The notes under the pieces were generated by a model. That model searched no databases and was not told the origin of the DNA. It saw nothing but the letters and a program-made list of their open reading frames with translations. From positions 107,536-171,535 of the forward strand of contig JAXGGA010001057.1 of NCBI GenBank assembly GCA_038373865.1: DNA of 64,000 bases, read 5' to 3'. A program made the position numbers and the translations under genes. Of this stretch, positions 36,290 through 47,646 are shown piece after piece; the first letter of the stretch is position 1, and the number at the start of each line of letters is the position of its first letter. Source of the stretch: Uloborus plumipes (Eukaryota; Arthropoda; Arachnida; Araneae; Uloboridae).

Positions 36290-37932
36290 AAATATTAGAT
36301 ATAGCGCGAAGTGAGATTTAGTCGAAGCACCTAATACCGAAGCTTCGGCCAGCTAATGGTCGAAGCTTCGGTGCACAATATTGACGGTATAAAAAATTGA
36401 ACGCATAAAAAATACATACATTGTGGTACTATGCTCCATATATTTTAATATTCTCAGTGTTACACAATGCTTTCAGCTTAATGTCTCATTTTTAAAATTA
36501 ATTTCACTAATTGAAGTATTTATTTTTGCTTTGTACTTGCAGTACCAGGAAAGAAAACACATTTCTTATTTTTTCATTGAAATAATTAATACTAAGCATT
36601 ATTTGAAACGTAAAAATTATGTTCTACATTTAAATTGATGCTTATAATAAAACCAACTGATATAATCGAATATTAAATTACTAGAAATTAGCTACTATTT
36701 GCATTATATTTTAACATTATTAAAGATATTTAAATATTCCTTATTTAAAAATTTTGAAGTTAAGCTTAAATTGTTAAAGTCATGTACATGCATTCTTCTT
36801 TACTTATCATTTGGTATTTATATTTTTAATTTTCGAACTGTTAATTTCAAAGAAAAGTAAATTAAAAGTAAGCTTATCTTTTATGTAACAACTGAATTCG
36901 AAACTTAATCTTTCATCGAAAGTCGATGTGCAAGAAATAGGCAGAGTGCCTATTTCATATAAATAATTGCAAATGTAAAAAAATTGAGTGAACAATTTTT
37001 TCATGTTCATTTTTAAAAAAATATTATCAATTTCTCAAAAAAAAAAAAAAAAAGTCCCTGTGATTCAATAGTTTTTCTACTTTGGTCAATGGAATTTTTG
37101 AGATTTTTAAAGATATTATTAGCTAATTAGATATATGGTATTTAAAACGTGAAAGGGGGACATACATGAAAAATTTCTTTCATTCCTTAATTTTTAAAAA
37201 ATATTTTCAATTAACCAGCACACAAAATTCCCCATATATATGACCGAATAAACTTTTCTTTATGTCATAAACTTTTTAAACATTTTTTCAAAAATATCTT
37301 CCAATATTTTATGGAATTTTTAAAAAATGTTTTCAAATGTTTGCATGGGGTCCTATAGGGAGGCAAATGTGATCTAAGCCTGGGCACATTTGTCTGATCA
37401 CGATCAAAGAATGCCTGAGAAGCATCATATTTCAAGTAAAGATTATTGTAAAACATATACAACTACGTATCAACTATAAAAAAAAAGCTTTGTACTCTAT
37501 GCTGAGTCAGTTCAATCTGTACAGTAATTGCGTCATTATTTTTTTTCTTTTACTGTAATACGGTTCACAGTCGAATTAAGAAATATATAAAATTGTGGGT
37601 TAAAATCTTGGAGCCTGTTCTGGTCACTGGATACACCCGAAAAACTCTCAAGAATACATAGTAGTGATTCAAATTGGTTGATTACAGATTACCAAAAATT
37701 GACAGTTGATTATTGGCCGATTCGTTCGACGAGCCTATTAATGAGTGGGATGATTATTTTTGTACTACTATCAATTTCATCATGAACATTTTTTTTCGCT
37801 TTTACAGTTCCGATTTTAGAAATATTTTCTAATTCATTTATGAAAGAAGATTTATTTTCTCCCTTTTCCTAATTTTCCCGAAATAATTTCAAAATTTTGT
37901 TTAATTTCTTTAAACTAATTTCTATATTATTG
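36290..37932. other. AT-rich DNA with CGAAGCTTCGG palindromes and hAT-like scraps
   Basis: At 36325-36385 two ACCGAAGCTTCGG-type palindromes sit in a GC-richer block that resembles a hAT subterminal region; no partner end was found. At about 37695-37740 a GATTACAGATTACC and GGCCGATTCG stretch resembles decayed CGATTAATCGGC hAT ends. No gene is supported. Confidence 0.35.
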
Positions 37933-37936
37933 TTAA

Positions 37937-38446
37937 CCCATTAATGCCTAGCATCCCTTTTTAGGGATGGTCCAAAAAAGGGTCTGAATTTCCCCAAAAT
38001 GAACATTTCAACCAAATAATAGTGTTCAATTAGTACCTTGGTATTATTTCAATTTGTTATTAACATATTGCAGCACATAACCATTGTAAAGTGTGTTCCG
38101 TAGCAGTTTTAATGTGATCTTTATCGAAAATTACATCGTCACAATCTCAAGAAAAAAGCGAAGTTTTTAAAGTTATTCCCAGCTTCCCAGTTTTTGTTAA
38201 TTGCTGATTTTATTTCTTCTTATAAAATGTCTTTTTAAATACTATATCGTAGGCAGAACTTTTTTTTAGCAAAACAAGTATGTAACCTCTGGGCTCTATC
38301 GTAACTTTTAAGGGACGATTTTTCTTTCCTTAATAAAAAAAATATTTTTTACATAATATTTTTTATTACTTTTCCCGTCGATTAAACACTGTTTGTAATC
38401 ATAATACAAAATATCTTTGGAAAATAAAATGTCAGGCATTAACGGG
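37937..38446. mobile_element. piggyBac-like MITE, copy 2
   Basis: TTAA at 37933-37936 and TTAG at 38447-38450 (one change) flank CCCATTAATGCCTAGC and its inverted partner GGCATTAACGGG. Interior sequence is collinear with the copy at 58757 over the full length, including CACATAACCATTGTAAAGTG and TCTCAAGAAAAAAGCGAAGT. Confidence 0.88.
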
Positions 38447-38585
38447 TTAGTAACAGTGCATTAACACATAACATAATCAACAAACTGTTACGTTGAATAA
38501 ACATGGAAACAAAAAACAAAATTTGGAGAAACTGTGGTGAACTGTAATGTAGGAATGCTTTTAATATGAATTCATTTTTCAATTG

Positions 38586-38894
38586 CAGTAAACTTCCGAT
38601 TATGCGAGGTTTGTTTTTCGCGGGTCTTTCACACTTTTGTTTTCTATTTTTTACGGTGATGATTTACTGAATACATTAAAATGAGTGTATTATTGGTCAT
38701 TTTTAGCTTTTAAAGACATTTTTTATATTCAATGTTATCATTTTTGGTTGTAATTTAAATGTATGTGCTGTAATATGGACTTTTTTGGCTATTGCACCGG
38801 TATCATCTTTTACCTATTTTTCTGATTATCCGCTGTATTCGCTGATTCGTGGTTACCGTGCCATCCTATTCCACTAATAATCAGGAGTTTACTG
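38586..38894. mobile_element. Tigger-like MITE (309 bp)
   Basis: The left end CAGTAAACTTCCGATTATGC and right end AATCAGGAGTTTACTG are inverted and resemble Tigger/pogo termini (CAGTAAACTCCCG-type). The right flank is TA; the left flank is TG, one change from TA. There is no coding frame. Confidence 0.75.
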
Positions 38895-38929
38895 TATTAG
38901 TAGCCATTTAATTCAAGACTATTATTCTT

Positions 38930-39298
38930 TGTGAAAATTAGAGGTTATCTAAAGGACCTATGCTAAGGAGAAAAGTATCGACACGTGAAACATGTTGCAA
39001 CATTGTCTATTTGAGTATATTGATTAAAAATAGGAAAAGTCATTTATAGAAAAATTTATACCAACTGTGAGGAATATTTTTTAATATTTTATTACTTGAA
39101 TTGTTTGTTTTGCTTGTACTCACTACACTTTCGAGTTACATGTTAAACTTATGTTTACAGGAAATTATTTATTCCTTGTATATATATTTATTCATTGTAG
39201 TTTCTTGTTTATAGCGTACTTAAAGTAATTTTATTTAAATCATATTTTCCCCACCAGTTGATATGCAAAATTTGGCTGATTATAAATAAAATGATATA
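38930..39298 (-). mobile_element. hAT remnant, CGATTAATCGG family, reversed
   Basis: On the minus strand this matches the interior of the complete element at 15875-16614, for example ATAGACAATGTTGCAACATG at about 38991-39010. It is cut by the pogo-like copy B at 39299 and appears to continue at about 40593-40830. No termini are preserved here. Confidence 0.55.
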
Positions 39299-40590
39299 CC
39301 GTAAAATGGGGCGTATAGGAACAGCGGGGTCAATCGGAACAAAACTTCCCGACCGTACTAAGAAATTCATTATAAATATACTATCGGGCATTTTTTGTCG
39401 TTAATTTTTTTTTAGAAAGGTAAGATCAGAAGAAGTAGGAAAAAATTACTTTGTCAATATGGCAACGCTACTGGCTTCTAAAGGGGGCTACATGTGGAAT
39501 GCTAGAAAACATCACGTTTTCATAGACTGCAAAACTTCATATGTAAGAACAAATCTTCTTATATTTTAAACCTAAGAGTGGTATGTTTCAATTATGCATG
39601 TATCTGAATAACAGAATACCACATTAGAAGTTACATTTTTTTAAAAAATTGTATCATAAAAATGAAGAATTATGAAAAATGCCATAGGAAAAAAAATTCC
39701 GGGTTGAATCGGAACACCTTGTACTGTTTATCCAATTCAAACTTATTTAAAGGAAACTCTTTGAAAAATCAAAATTCTAACCCCTATTCTTCTAGTCAAG
39801 AGAAGGACAAGAATTTATTACTGTTTATCCCTTCTCGTGAGCAATTAGATCTTAGAATGACAGAAAGTTGCAAATTTAAAAAGATTTTTGCTCCAGGAGA
39901 CTTCTTTTTACTTAAACTACATGGGGGAAAGTCATACAGACTTTATGTGTCAAAAGTTCAGCACACAGACAGTGATGAATAAGTGGGAAAATTTTATAGG
40001 ACAATCCCCAAAACCCAGAGATTTCAAGAAACTAAAGAAAAGGCAGAGTTCATCCCAGAAGATGTTATGAAAAAACTTAAGCCAAGCCACAACTGCCAGT
40101 TTTAAGGACAAGTACATATTTGTGGACGACATGAGTGATTTCAATTTATGTTAAATATTTGTATTTCAATTCAAAAGCATTTCTTAAAATTAATTTTAAT
40201 TTTTCATAAGTTCAAAATTATTTTGTATTTTGACATACCATAAACGTTTACTGGTACAGAAAATAAACTTTTATTTGACAACAACTATCTGTTCTTATTC
40301 TTCCCCATCAAAACTACTCATGTTTGTGAGACCTACTACAGGTTAAATTGAAAACAATAAAAAATTTAAAGTGTGTTTCGATTGACCCCTATCAGCAGGG
40401 TGATTCGGAACACCCCTAAATTCCTATATCTATAAATAATAACTGTTCAAAATGTTTTGTCTTTGCTTGGAATATCAAAAGCAGCGCAAGACAGAAGTTT
40501 TTACACAAAAAATCGAATTGAAAAAAAATCTTTTAACTACTTTTTTTACCATCAAAGCTGAAAAGTGTTCCGATTCACCTCATTTTACGG
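39299..40590 (+). mobile_element. Pogo-like non-autonomous derivative, copy B
   Basis: TA-flanked (39297-39298 and 40591-40592). Left end CCGTAAAATGGGGCGTATAG; right end is the complement of CCGTAAAATGAGGTGAATCG. Subterminal motifs with GGGGT and CGGAACA recur at about 39325, 39700, 40385 and 40565. It is the inverted counterpart of copy A (17129-18400), 1292 bp against about 1272 bp. It retains the 3' part of a transposase gene on the plus strand. Confidence 0.85.
39662..40150 (+). pseudogene. Pogo-type transposase C-terminal relic in copy B
   Basis: An open stretch of 106 codons carries a Ser/Asn-rich linker, then APGDFFLLKLHGGKSYRLYV. Across frameshifts the reading continues with a DFKKLKK segment and ends with KYIFVDDMSDFNLC just before a stop. 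In pogo/jerky-like transposases a PGDFVLVK-type motif and a final F-x-F/D-D segment follow the DDE domain, which is absent here. Two shifts and no start context make it non-functional. Confidence 0.6.
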
Positions 40591-42770
40591 TACTCTTGTT
40601 TTCGTATTCCAATTTAAAATGTAAGGAATTTAATTATTTCTAATACTGTCATATGTATACCAGCTGTGAGGGTTATTGTTTATAATCCCTTCAGTTTTAG
40701 TCTGTACACTTTCGTACTACATGCTATGGTAAGGATTGGAGAAAGTTACATTTATTTACTGTTGCTAAAATTATTCATCATAGTTTCTTGGTGAAAGTAT
40801 CTGTATATTCGTCACCGAATCTATATATTCGTATCTGTATATTCGATGTGTACACCAATTAATTGGACATAATAAGCAACTTCGCGGATTCTTTATAATC
40901 ACCCAACTTTCACCGCTTAATCGGTGGAAAAATATTTTTTTAAGTATTATTTTCACAAAAAAAAAAAAAAAAAAAAAAAAAACAATGTGAACAATTTTGC
41001 TGACAGTAACTAAATTAAATTTTCTGGTCATCCTTATTACAAAAATAACATGTAGCATAAAAGTATACGAAGTAAAAAAAAAAAAAAAACAAATAGCTTA
41101 TACAGTGTGTATAACCGAATGAAATGCTAAAAGATAACCCTAACAGCTGATATTTATGTTACACTGTGACACTATTAGGAATAATCAAATTACTGAACTT
41201 TTAGATTGCAATGCAAAAACATGAGTATTTCATTTTAATTATAATCAGAAAAATTTTACCGATCAGTTGGGTGGAAAAAACATGTTTTAAGGCGACAAGG
41301 GACTATTACTTTTTTCTTTAGCAATTTTAAATGAATTTCTTTGAAATTTGCAGCATAGCTATATGTTGCTAATACTAACACATATAAAAATTTTCGTTGA
41401 AATATTTTAAAATTAAATTTTTTTAATTTAAAATTTGAATTTTAACACTTTTTCTATATAATTCCTCGCGCCTGAAATTTCATCAAAATGACAAAATACA
41501 AGCAAAATGTGGAACATAAAATACCAGAAAATGAAATGATGGGAGTACTTTTTCTATATATTGTGGCAAAAATTAAAGAAAAAAACCAAACTCAAATCTA
41601 CATTTTTTTTTGTAAAAGATATCCATATTTCAATAAAACATAGCAAATGTATTCGACACAGCTAATAAAATAGAAAATTCCTTCCCAACCAAATGTTAGC
41701 AAACTTCTTAAGTTCATGGCAAAAAATTTTTTGGCAAATTTAAATAATATTTTTTTACACTGGAACAGTATGAAATTTGTAAACACGCGTAAAATTATGT
41801 TTTGAGAAAGTCAACATTTACTGTTTTACTGTAGTATATTTCATTGTTAAATTAGTTTTGAATACAAATTCACCACAAATAAGGTAAAGCTATTTATTTA
41901 CAATAGCAATAACATGTATTTCAATCATATAGTTTTTAGAAATATCAACAAAGAAAAACCGATTTTTTGAACATTTTTTGCTCATCTGAAAGTCCCTTCT
42001 CACCTTAAATAAAGTTAGTTTGAGTATGCCTTTAACAAGAAACTACGATAAATAAATTTGTGAACAAGAAATAAATTATGTATTTCCTTCAAGTATAACT
42101 ATAACATGTAGTTCGAAAGTGTAGTGAGTACAAATAAAACAAACAATTCAAATAAAACATAGTAAAATATAAAAAAATATTCCTCACGGTTGGTATAATT
42201 ATTTAAATATATTAATCTTCCTATTTTGAATAAATATACATACATAGACAATGTTGCAACATTTTACATGTGTCGATACTTTTCTCCTTAGTACTTTTAG
42301 GTAACCTTTAATTTTAGAGAATTAAATTCTTGAAATTAATGGCTGCTAATAGTTGAAAACTAAATTTATATTAAAAGCATTCTTAAATGAAAGTGCTCAA
42401 CCCAGTCTCCCTCATTATTTTAAATGGAATGTTAGCATAATTAACAATGTGGTAATTGTGTTTTGTGTTATAGTAATAGAATTAACAATAATATGAAAAT
42501 TGGTTTAAGAAAATTGGATGAAATTTCGAGCTTATTTTGGGAAAATTAAGAAATTGAGAAAAATAAATCTCCGCTCAGAAATAAATTAGTAACTATTTCT
42601 AAAATCAGAACTTTAAAAGAAGGGGAATAAATCTAGTGGTAGAAAAATTAGTAATATTAAACACAATCATCATAATTATTAATCGTTTTTTTAATTAATC
42701 GGTCGATTATCAACAGCCGATTAATAGGTATTAATACAGCCAATTTTCTTAGCAATGCATTCCTATAATA
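40591..42770 (+). mobile_element. Mosaic of decayed hAT copies, CGATTAATCGG family
   Basis: From about 40835 the left part resembles the subterminal region of the complete copy (CCGCTTAATCGGTGGAAAAA). 42030-42340 matches its interior in the same orientation (AATAAATATACATACATAGA, then CAATGTTGCAACATTTTACA). 42685-42766 matches its right end, closing with a decayed GCATTCCTATA. A long A-run lies at 40958-40982. Target duplications cannot be read. The 40593-40830 part belongs to the reversed remnant begun at 38930. Confidence 0.55.
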
Positions 42771-42779
42771 TATTTAAAA

Positions 42780-43135
42780 AATAGGGTTAATGATATTTTG
42801 AATGGATGTGTGTGGTGTTCCTGTATTCAGGATACTCATAGCACCGCTGCCTTGAAATTTGGTACACAATCTTGTTTCAAACGCACCTATTTTTAAGGAG
42901 CGTTTTTTTAATGTTCAAAAAGTGTTTTTTTAAATTATTTTTTAAACTAAAATGTCACTTATCCCAGCAAATTGGAGACGAAAAAAAATCCCCCAACCCC
43001 TAATATTATGTATCATTGAAAATAGTTGTTTTTTAATACAAAAAGTTAGTTCCACTTCTCTCATATAATTAGAGCAGGGGATATAAGCGATTATTTTTTA
43101 CGTACAGATGAAAATGTTTGCATTGAAAAGTCTTG
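42780..43135 (+). mobile_element. Helitron-like fragment, decayed
   Basis: The order of short blocks parallels the Helitron at 21184: a GAAATTTGGTACACAATCTT block (Helitron: GAAACTTGGCACAAAAATTT), then an ATTATGTATCATTGAAAATA block, then CTCTCATATAATTAGAGCAG followed by GGGGATATAAGCGATTATT. The 5' TC end and the 3' hairpin/CTAG are not visible. The fragment is old. Confidence 0.5.
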
Positions 43136-43411
43136 AGCAGGTGTTTGCTGAGTTTTAAACTTTTTGAAAATGTTTTTATGGGTACTTTGTGCATGTTGTT
43201 TCGTTTTACTTAACCCTCTCTTATGTTTTTAGTGTTACGTTGTATAAAGCTGCTTAAGATAAAATTTACTTAAAAAACTGATAGAAATGTAGAAGAAGAA
43301 GTAGAATAGCTGTTACTCTCCAATGTATAATTGGATGTATTTGCATCCTCAGTTTTTAAATTTAAAAAAGGGGTTTCTTGAAACCATGAAACAGTTATCT
43401 GTAGTTTCAAC

Positions 43412-44357
43412 TAGGTCTGCGACATCGATGTTGATGTTTTGGAAACATCGATGTTTTTGTAACAACATCGATGTTTTTACCATCGATGTTTGAGGGTCGA
43501 TGTTTTTCCAAAATCGATGTTTTGGGTTCGATGTTGTTTACGATGTTGATGTTTTATATTCTAGCAAAGAGAGCTAAAGAAAAATATGCGATAAGCATAC
43601 TTATTAACAAATTTTCATATTTAATCAGAAGTTGCAATATTAACCTCATTGTAAAAAAAATTCTATGACTATTATCGGTGTTTCGCTCCCGATGTTTCTG
43701 AAATTTCTCTAATTTGCTTTCGCAGTTTTTTTTAATGTCTTTTAATGATCGTTGGTTCGCGTTCAAAGATTTTTCTTTTCTTTCGATGTCCTTTTTACGT
43801 TTCAGCAAAAAATAAAAATAAAAATATGCAATAAAAAAAGATGTATCTTTCTTTAACTACAAGTTGCAATATCTACCAAATTGCAAAAAAAAGTTTTTTT
43901 TTCAATTATAACACAAACTAACGATGATTTACTGTCACTGATTTTTAAACATCGTTGTTTTGCATTCGGAAAACAGTTTTCTAAATTGACATCGATATTC
44001 TTACGGCTTATGTTTTTCCAAGACACATAAGATTTACTGTCGGCCCCGCTTAAACGAATACTGTTGGTTCCAAGAGATATTATTCGATTAAGCGGTGTAT
44101 TCGATTATGCGGGGCAGGGTATTCGTTTATCCGTTACCCAATAAGCGGCGAAGACAGTATCTAATTGAGTGATATAAAGAACTCCCTATTACAAGCAATA
44201 TGCTTGTAATGGGGAGTAGCTGAATAGCAATTTAAAAAAATCGATGTTTTGAAACATCGATGTTTGAAAACATCGATGTTTCTTTGGTCGATGTATCAAT
44301 ACCATCGATGTCCTTATTTTCCAACATCGATGTTTTGCCTTCGATGTTGCACCCCTA
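43412..44357. mobile_element. hAT-type element with ACATCGATGTTT arrays
   Basis: 8-bp duplications GTTTCAAC and GTTCCAAC (7 of 8) flank termini TAGGTCTGCGACATCGATG and the complement of CATCGATG...GCACCCCTA. Both ends carry about six ACATCGATGTTT units. The interior has a diverged direct duplication (43575-43665 and 43820-43895, each with AGTTGCAATAT). No transposase is encoded. A 121-bp Tigger-like MITE sits inside. Confidence 0.85.
44037..44157. mobile_element. 121-bp Tigger-like MITE nested in the hAT element
   Basis: TA at 44035-44036 and 44158-44159 flanks CTGTCGGCCCCGCTTAAACG and its inverted partner ATAAGCGGCGAAGACAG. The GC-rich ends contrast with the AT-rich host. Confidence 0.75.
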
Positions 44358-44359
44358 GT

Positions 44360-46126
44360 TCCAACGCAAATTTTTGTCTTTTTATGAGTTTTTTTTTTTT
44401 TTTGACTTTTCAAGTACAAAGTTATTTATTCAATTCTTGGGGGGTTGGCATAATTTTTCCATTTCTTTGTGTTATTCATACATGTTGATGCCCTTGATAC
44501 ATATATATTTATATAAGTATTTTTTAAAGGGCAAGAATTATGGTTGATTTTTCACTTATGGAAATTTGTGAGTAAGGGGGGGGAGAGGTTAAAACAGGAA
44601 ACACTGTGCTCTCATTTATTTATTTATTTTCTTCGAAAATGGGTACATAAAGCAAAGATTAGAAATGAAACAATTTTTGTTATGCTAATAACATATAAAT
44701 ACACAATACTTTTGTGCTTACATTCAATGCTTGGCAGTTCCATTACCTTTATAAACAATTATTTTTTTACTACAAAGCACCTGTTATGAACACATTTTTT
44801 TTCCTTTTAAAATATAATAAATAACAATATGATAAATTTAAGAGAATTACGAGAAAACATTGTAAACTGACATAAATTACAATATAACTTACAGGAAAAC
44901 ATGCACGAGAAATTGCTGAAAAAAATGCTGTAACCAATGTCTGAAAAATATAAGATTTTTCTAGTCTTCCGGGACACCTTTTAATTCTGTTTGAATTTAG
45001 AAATCTTGACGAGAGCTTTATAGTAAATAATGCGGTTTTATAACGAAAATACTGGTATAATAGGATTAACAGATGTATTTACTTATGTATTTAAAGAAGA
45101 AAAGGCAGAACTCAAGAAAATTAATTTTGACTTGTGTGGGGATATGTTGCCACCAGCTATTTGTGTAATCCAGATACTCTAGCTATAACTAAACGTTACA
45201 GAAAAAAAGCGGATAAACAGACAGTTTGGATCGCACAAACACCTAGTTTAATACCCATTAAAAGGCATCGAAATCTTTAGACATTTTTCGAAAAATATTA
45301 TAAACATTCTTTATGCAAAAAAGAAAAAAAAATCTGTACGTTTGAACAATCCTCATACAGATATTAAGCTCTCGACGTCTTACTTTAATTAATTAAATGA
45401 TTATCTCTTATTAAGAAGCTTTAAGAAAAATTAGGAATTTTAACTTTGAACTAAGTGATTCTCATAAAAGTATAAACTAAATTGTTTCTTTTTTAAGAAC
45501 AAAACAAATCAAATATTTAAAAAGTCTTGATTTTTTTTCTAACATATTCTTTGATAATTTTGTATAGTAAAATAATGCCCTGTTAATCGATGAATCCTTG
45601 AAAGAGTTAACAGTTTTCATAACATACAGAAAAACATTAGCTTAAATCATTTAGTGCCTAATGTCACTGTTATTAAGTAAGGCATCGATTATATAAAAAA
45701 AAAAAAAGAAAGAAAGAAAAAAAAAAGAAAGAAAGAAAACATAATGCTGCTAAAAGGCTCTTTTTTTTAGTCTTAAAATTTGCCTCTTTTGTATTTGTTT
45801 GCAATGCACGAAAAGGGAAACAACCATTTTGGCTTGAATCGACAACTGAGCAATTTTCAGGTGTAAAGAATTTTCACATTTCATTAATAGATAATCACTT
45901 TATCAGCATTAGCTCCATTTTTAACTATACCTTTAAGAAATATAAAATGATATAGTGAGTTAGCTTTGTTTGCAGAAGACATGCGACGGTGGGATTAGTT
46001 GCTAATTTAAAACTTTCTTTTTTGGCACTAAATTTCATGCACAGTTTGTACTTTGAAAAAAGTATGTGAAGCAAACTGAAAATTAACATTCCAGTGCGGA
46101 CACTCAGGTTATCAAAATATTTACAC
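44360..46126. other. Unassigned AT-rich DNA
   Basis: No gene or element is recognised. Features: a T-run at 44388-44403 and a GAAA-type purine microsatellite at about 45700-45740. Open frames at 44249-44488 and 44544-44789 are short and motif-free. Confidence 0.4.
45695..45740. repeat. A-rich / GAAA microsatellite
   Basis: Alternating A-runs and GAAAGAAAGAAA blocks over about 45 bp; low-complexity sequence. Confidence 0.85.
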
Positions 46127-46212
46127 GCAATATAATCTATCACTGATAGATTATATTGCAATATCAATATTGTACAGGTCTGATAGACTATCAGACCTGT
46201 ACAATATTGATA
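46127..46212. repeat. Two adjacent perfect palindromes (33 bp and 51 bp)
   Basis: 46127-46159: 16-bp arms (GCAATATAATCTATCA and its complement) with one central base. 46162-46212: 25-bp arms (beginning TATCAATATTGTACAGGTCT) with one central base. Only two bases separate them. Both would form stable hairpins or cruciforms. No transposon termini or target duplication is evident. Confidence 0.9.
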
Positions 46213-46214
46213 CG

Positions 46215-46285
46215 CTAAAGTTTAAGAAAGTAATTTTCTTTTTCAAAACAATGTTTGTTTGACATGAAATGAATGTTTTCTGATT

Positions 46286-46316
<31 letters not shown>

Positions 46317-47646
46317 CCTCACATGTAAACTGCATGTATACAATGTCTTGCAAACAGTATCATGCTATCTTTCCTTTTCACTAAAGCTATACATTTGTTT
46401 AGTTTTCATTTTGTAAAAAAGCATTTTAAATATACTGAGGACATAAGCTATAATTCACAAATAACTTTAAAAAAGAGAGCGTTATATTTTGAAACCATAT
46501 GAGGAATTGATTAAAAAAGTAAGTTATTAATATGTAGAGTTGAATTCCCTAAAATATAAGAAAACAGTCATTCTGTTGTATTTTTGAGGATAACTTAATA
46601 CCTTTAAAAGATAATATGCAACGTAAGAAGGCATGTTTGGCACTTGGAATTCACAAGAAGAGAAAGAAGGTTCAGTGTGTTACATGCGCCACTACTAATA
46701 CGAAGGACTGGGAAGATAGTTTTCACTTTTACCAATGTTCTGACATTCGTAACCACAAAATTGAGCAAGCGATTCTATGAGTACAGAAATTTTTTAACAC
46801 AATATTTATCTGAAAATAAAAAAGCTCTGACCTCTTTAAGTTTGTCAAAAACAAATTTACAGCTTTCAATAATTAAAAACACTTGATTTGCATTTTTTCT
46901 ACCGGCATCACAAACTAATCAAAATTTTAGTCATGAAATTTGGAAGTTAAGTCATTTGAATGACATTAACGGGAACGTGCACCTGGAAATAAAAGTTTTA
47001 AAACACGGTCTTAGTTTTTCCCCTTATATTGAGCATTCTTCCTTTCTTCACCAGGCCGTCATTTTAAGTTTTTCCAGGGGGAGGTCGCAAAAGGTGCAAT
47101 CCCAATGGAAATTTCATCGGAAGACAACAAAAACTAATTGCTCTTTACATAACTACCGTATTACCCCACACTAGCCGGCATGCCGGTAAAAAAGAGGTTG
47201 ATCAGCATGCCGTAAAATTCGAATTTTCCGGCATGCCGGATAATTCGAGGTTCATTTTCCAACACAATTCTCAGTTCAGTTCCAATCAGAAAGCAAACCA
47301 CTTTGAGGGAAAAAAATAAATCTCGAAAGTAACCTCTTTTTCGGAATCAAACCAATAATAAAATTAATATTTGTTTGGTTTTAATAATGGTCATTATTTA
47401 CGGATCTAGTTATATGCCAATTAAATAATGGATTCAAAAGCAATCATTGTCATAGCGATTCGTTCATAACTTGTTTTAATAAATTATTTTTAGTTCCTTT
47501 TCGAGAGGTAAGTTTATTTATTGAATAGCTGTAGTAAATTCTTTGTGCCACTGACATATTTAAATTTTAGGACTACAAATTTTTGTTGAGTTTTAATTTA
47601 ATTTTTATAAAACAATTCATTGAGACTTTTATTGTGACAAGTCAGT
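46215..47646. other. Spacer downstream of GPCR3
   Basis: A long A-run lies at 46290-46316. A small block at 47174-47240 has two CCGGCATGCCGG palindromes and a partial third (GCATGCCG). The frame at 46644-46886 is unrecognised. A minus-strand AATAAA at 47633-47628, 14 bases beyond the GPCR3 stop, is a candidate poly(A) signal. Confidence 0.4.

Noticed and set aside
43412..44357. CRISPR-like array from the regularly repeated ACATCGATGTTT
   Set aside because: Units are short, palindromic and confined to the ends of a hAT element with 8-bp duplications in an animal genome.
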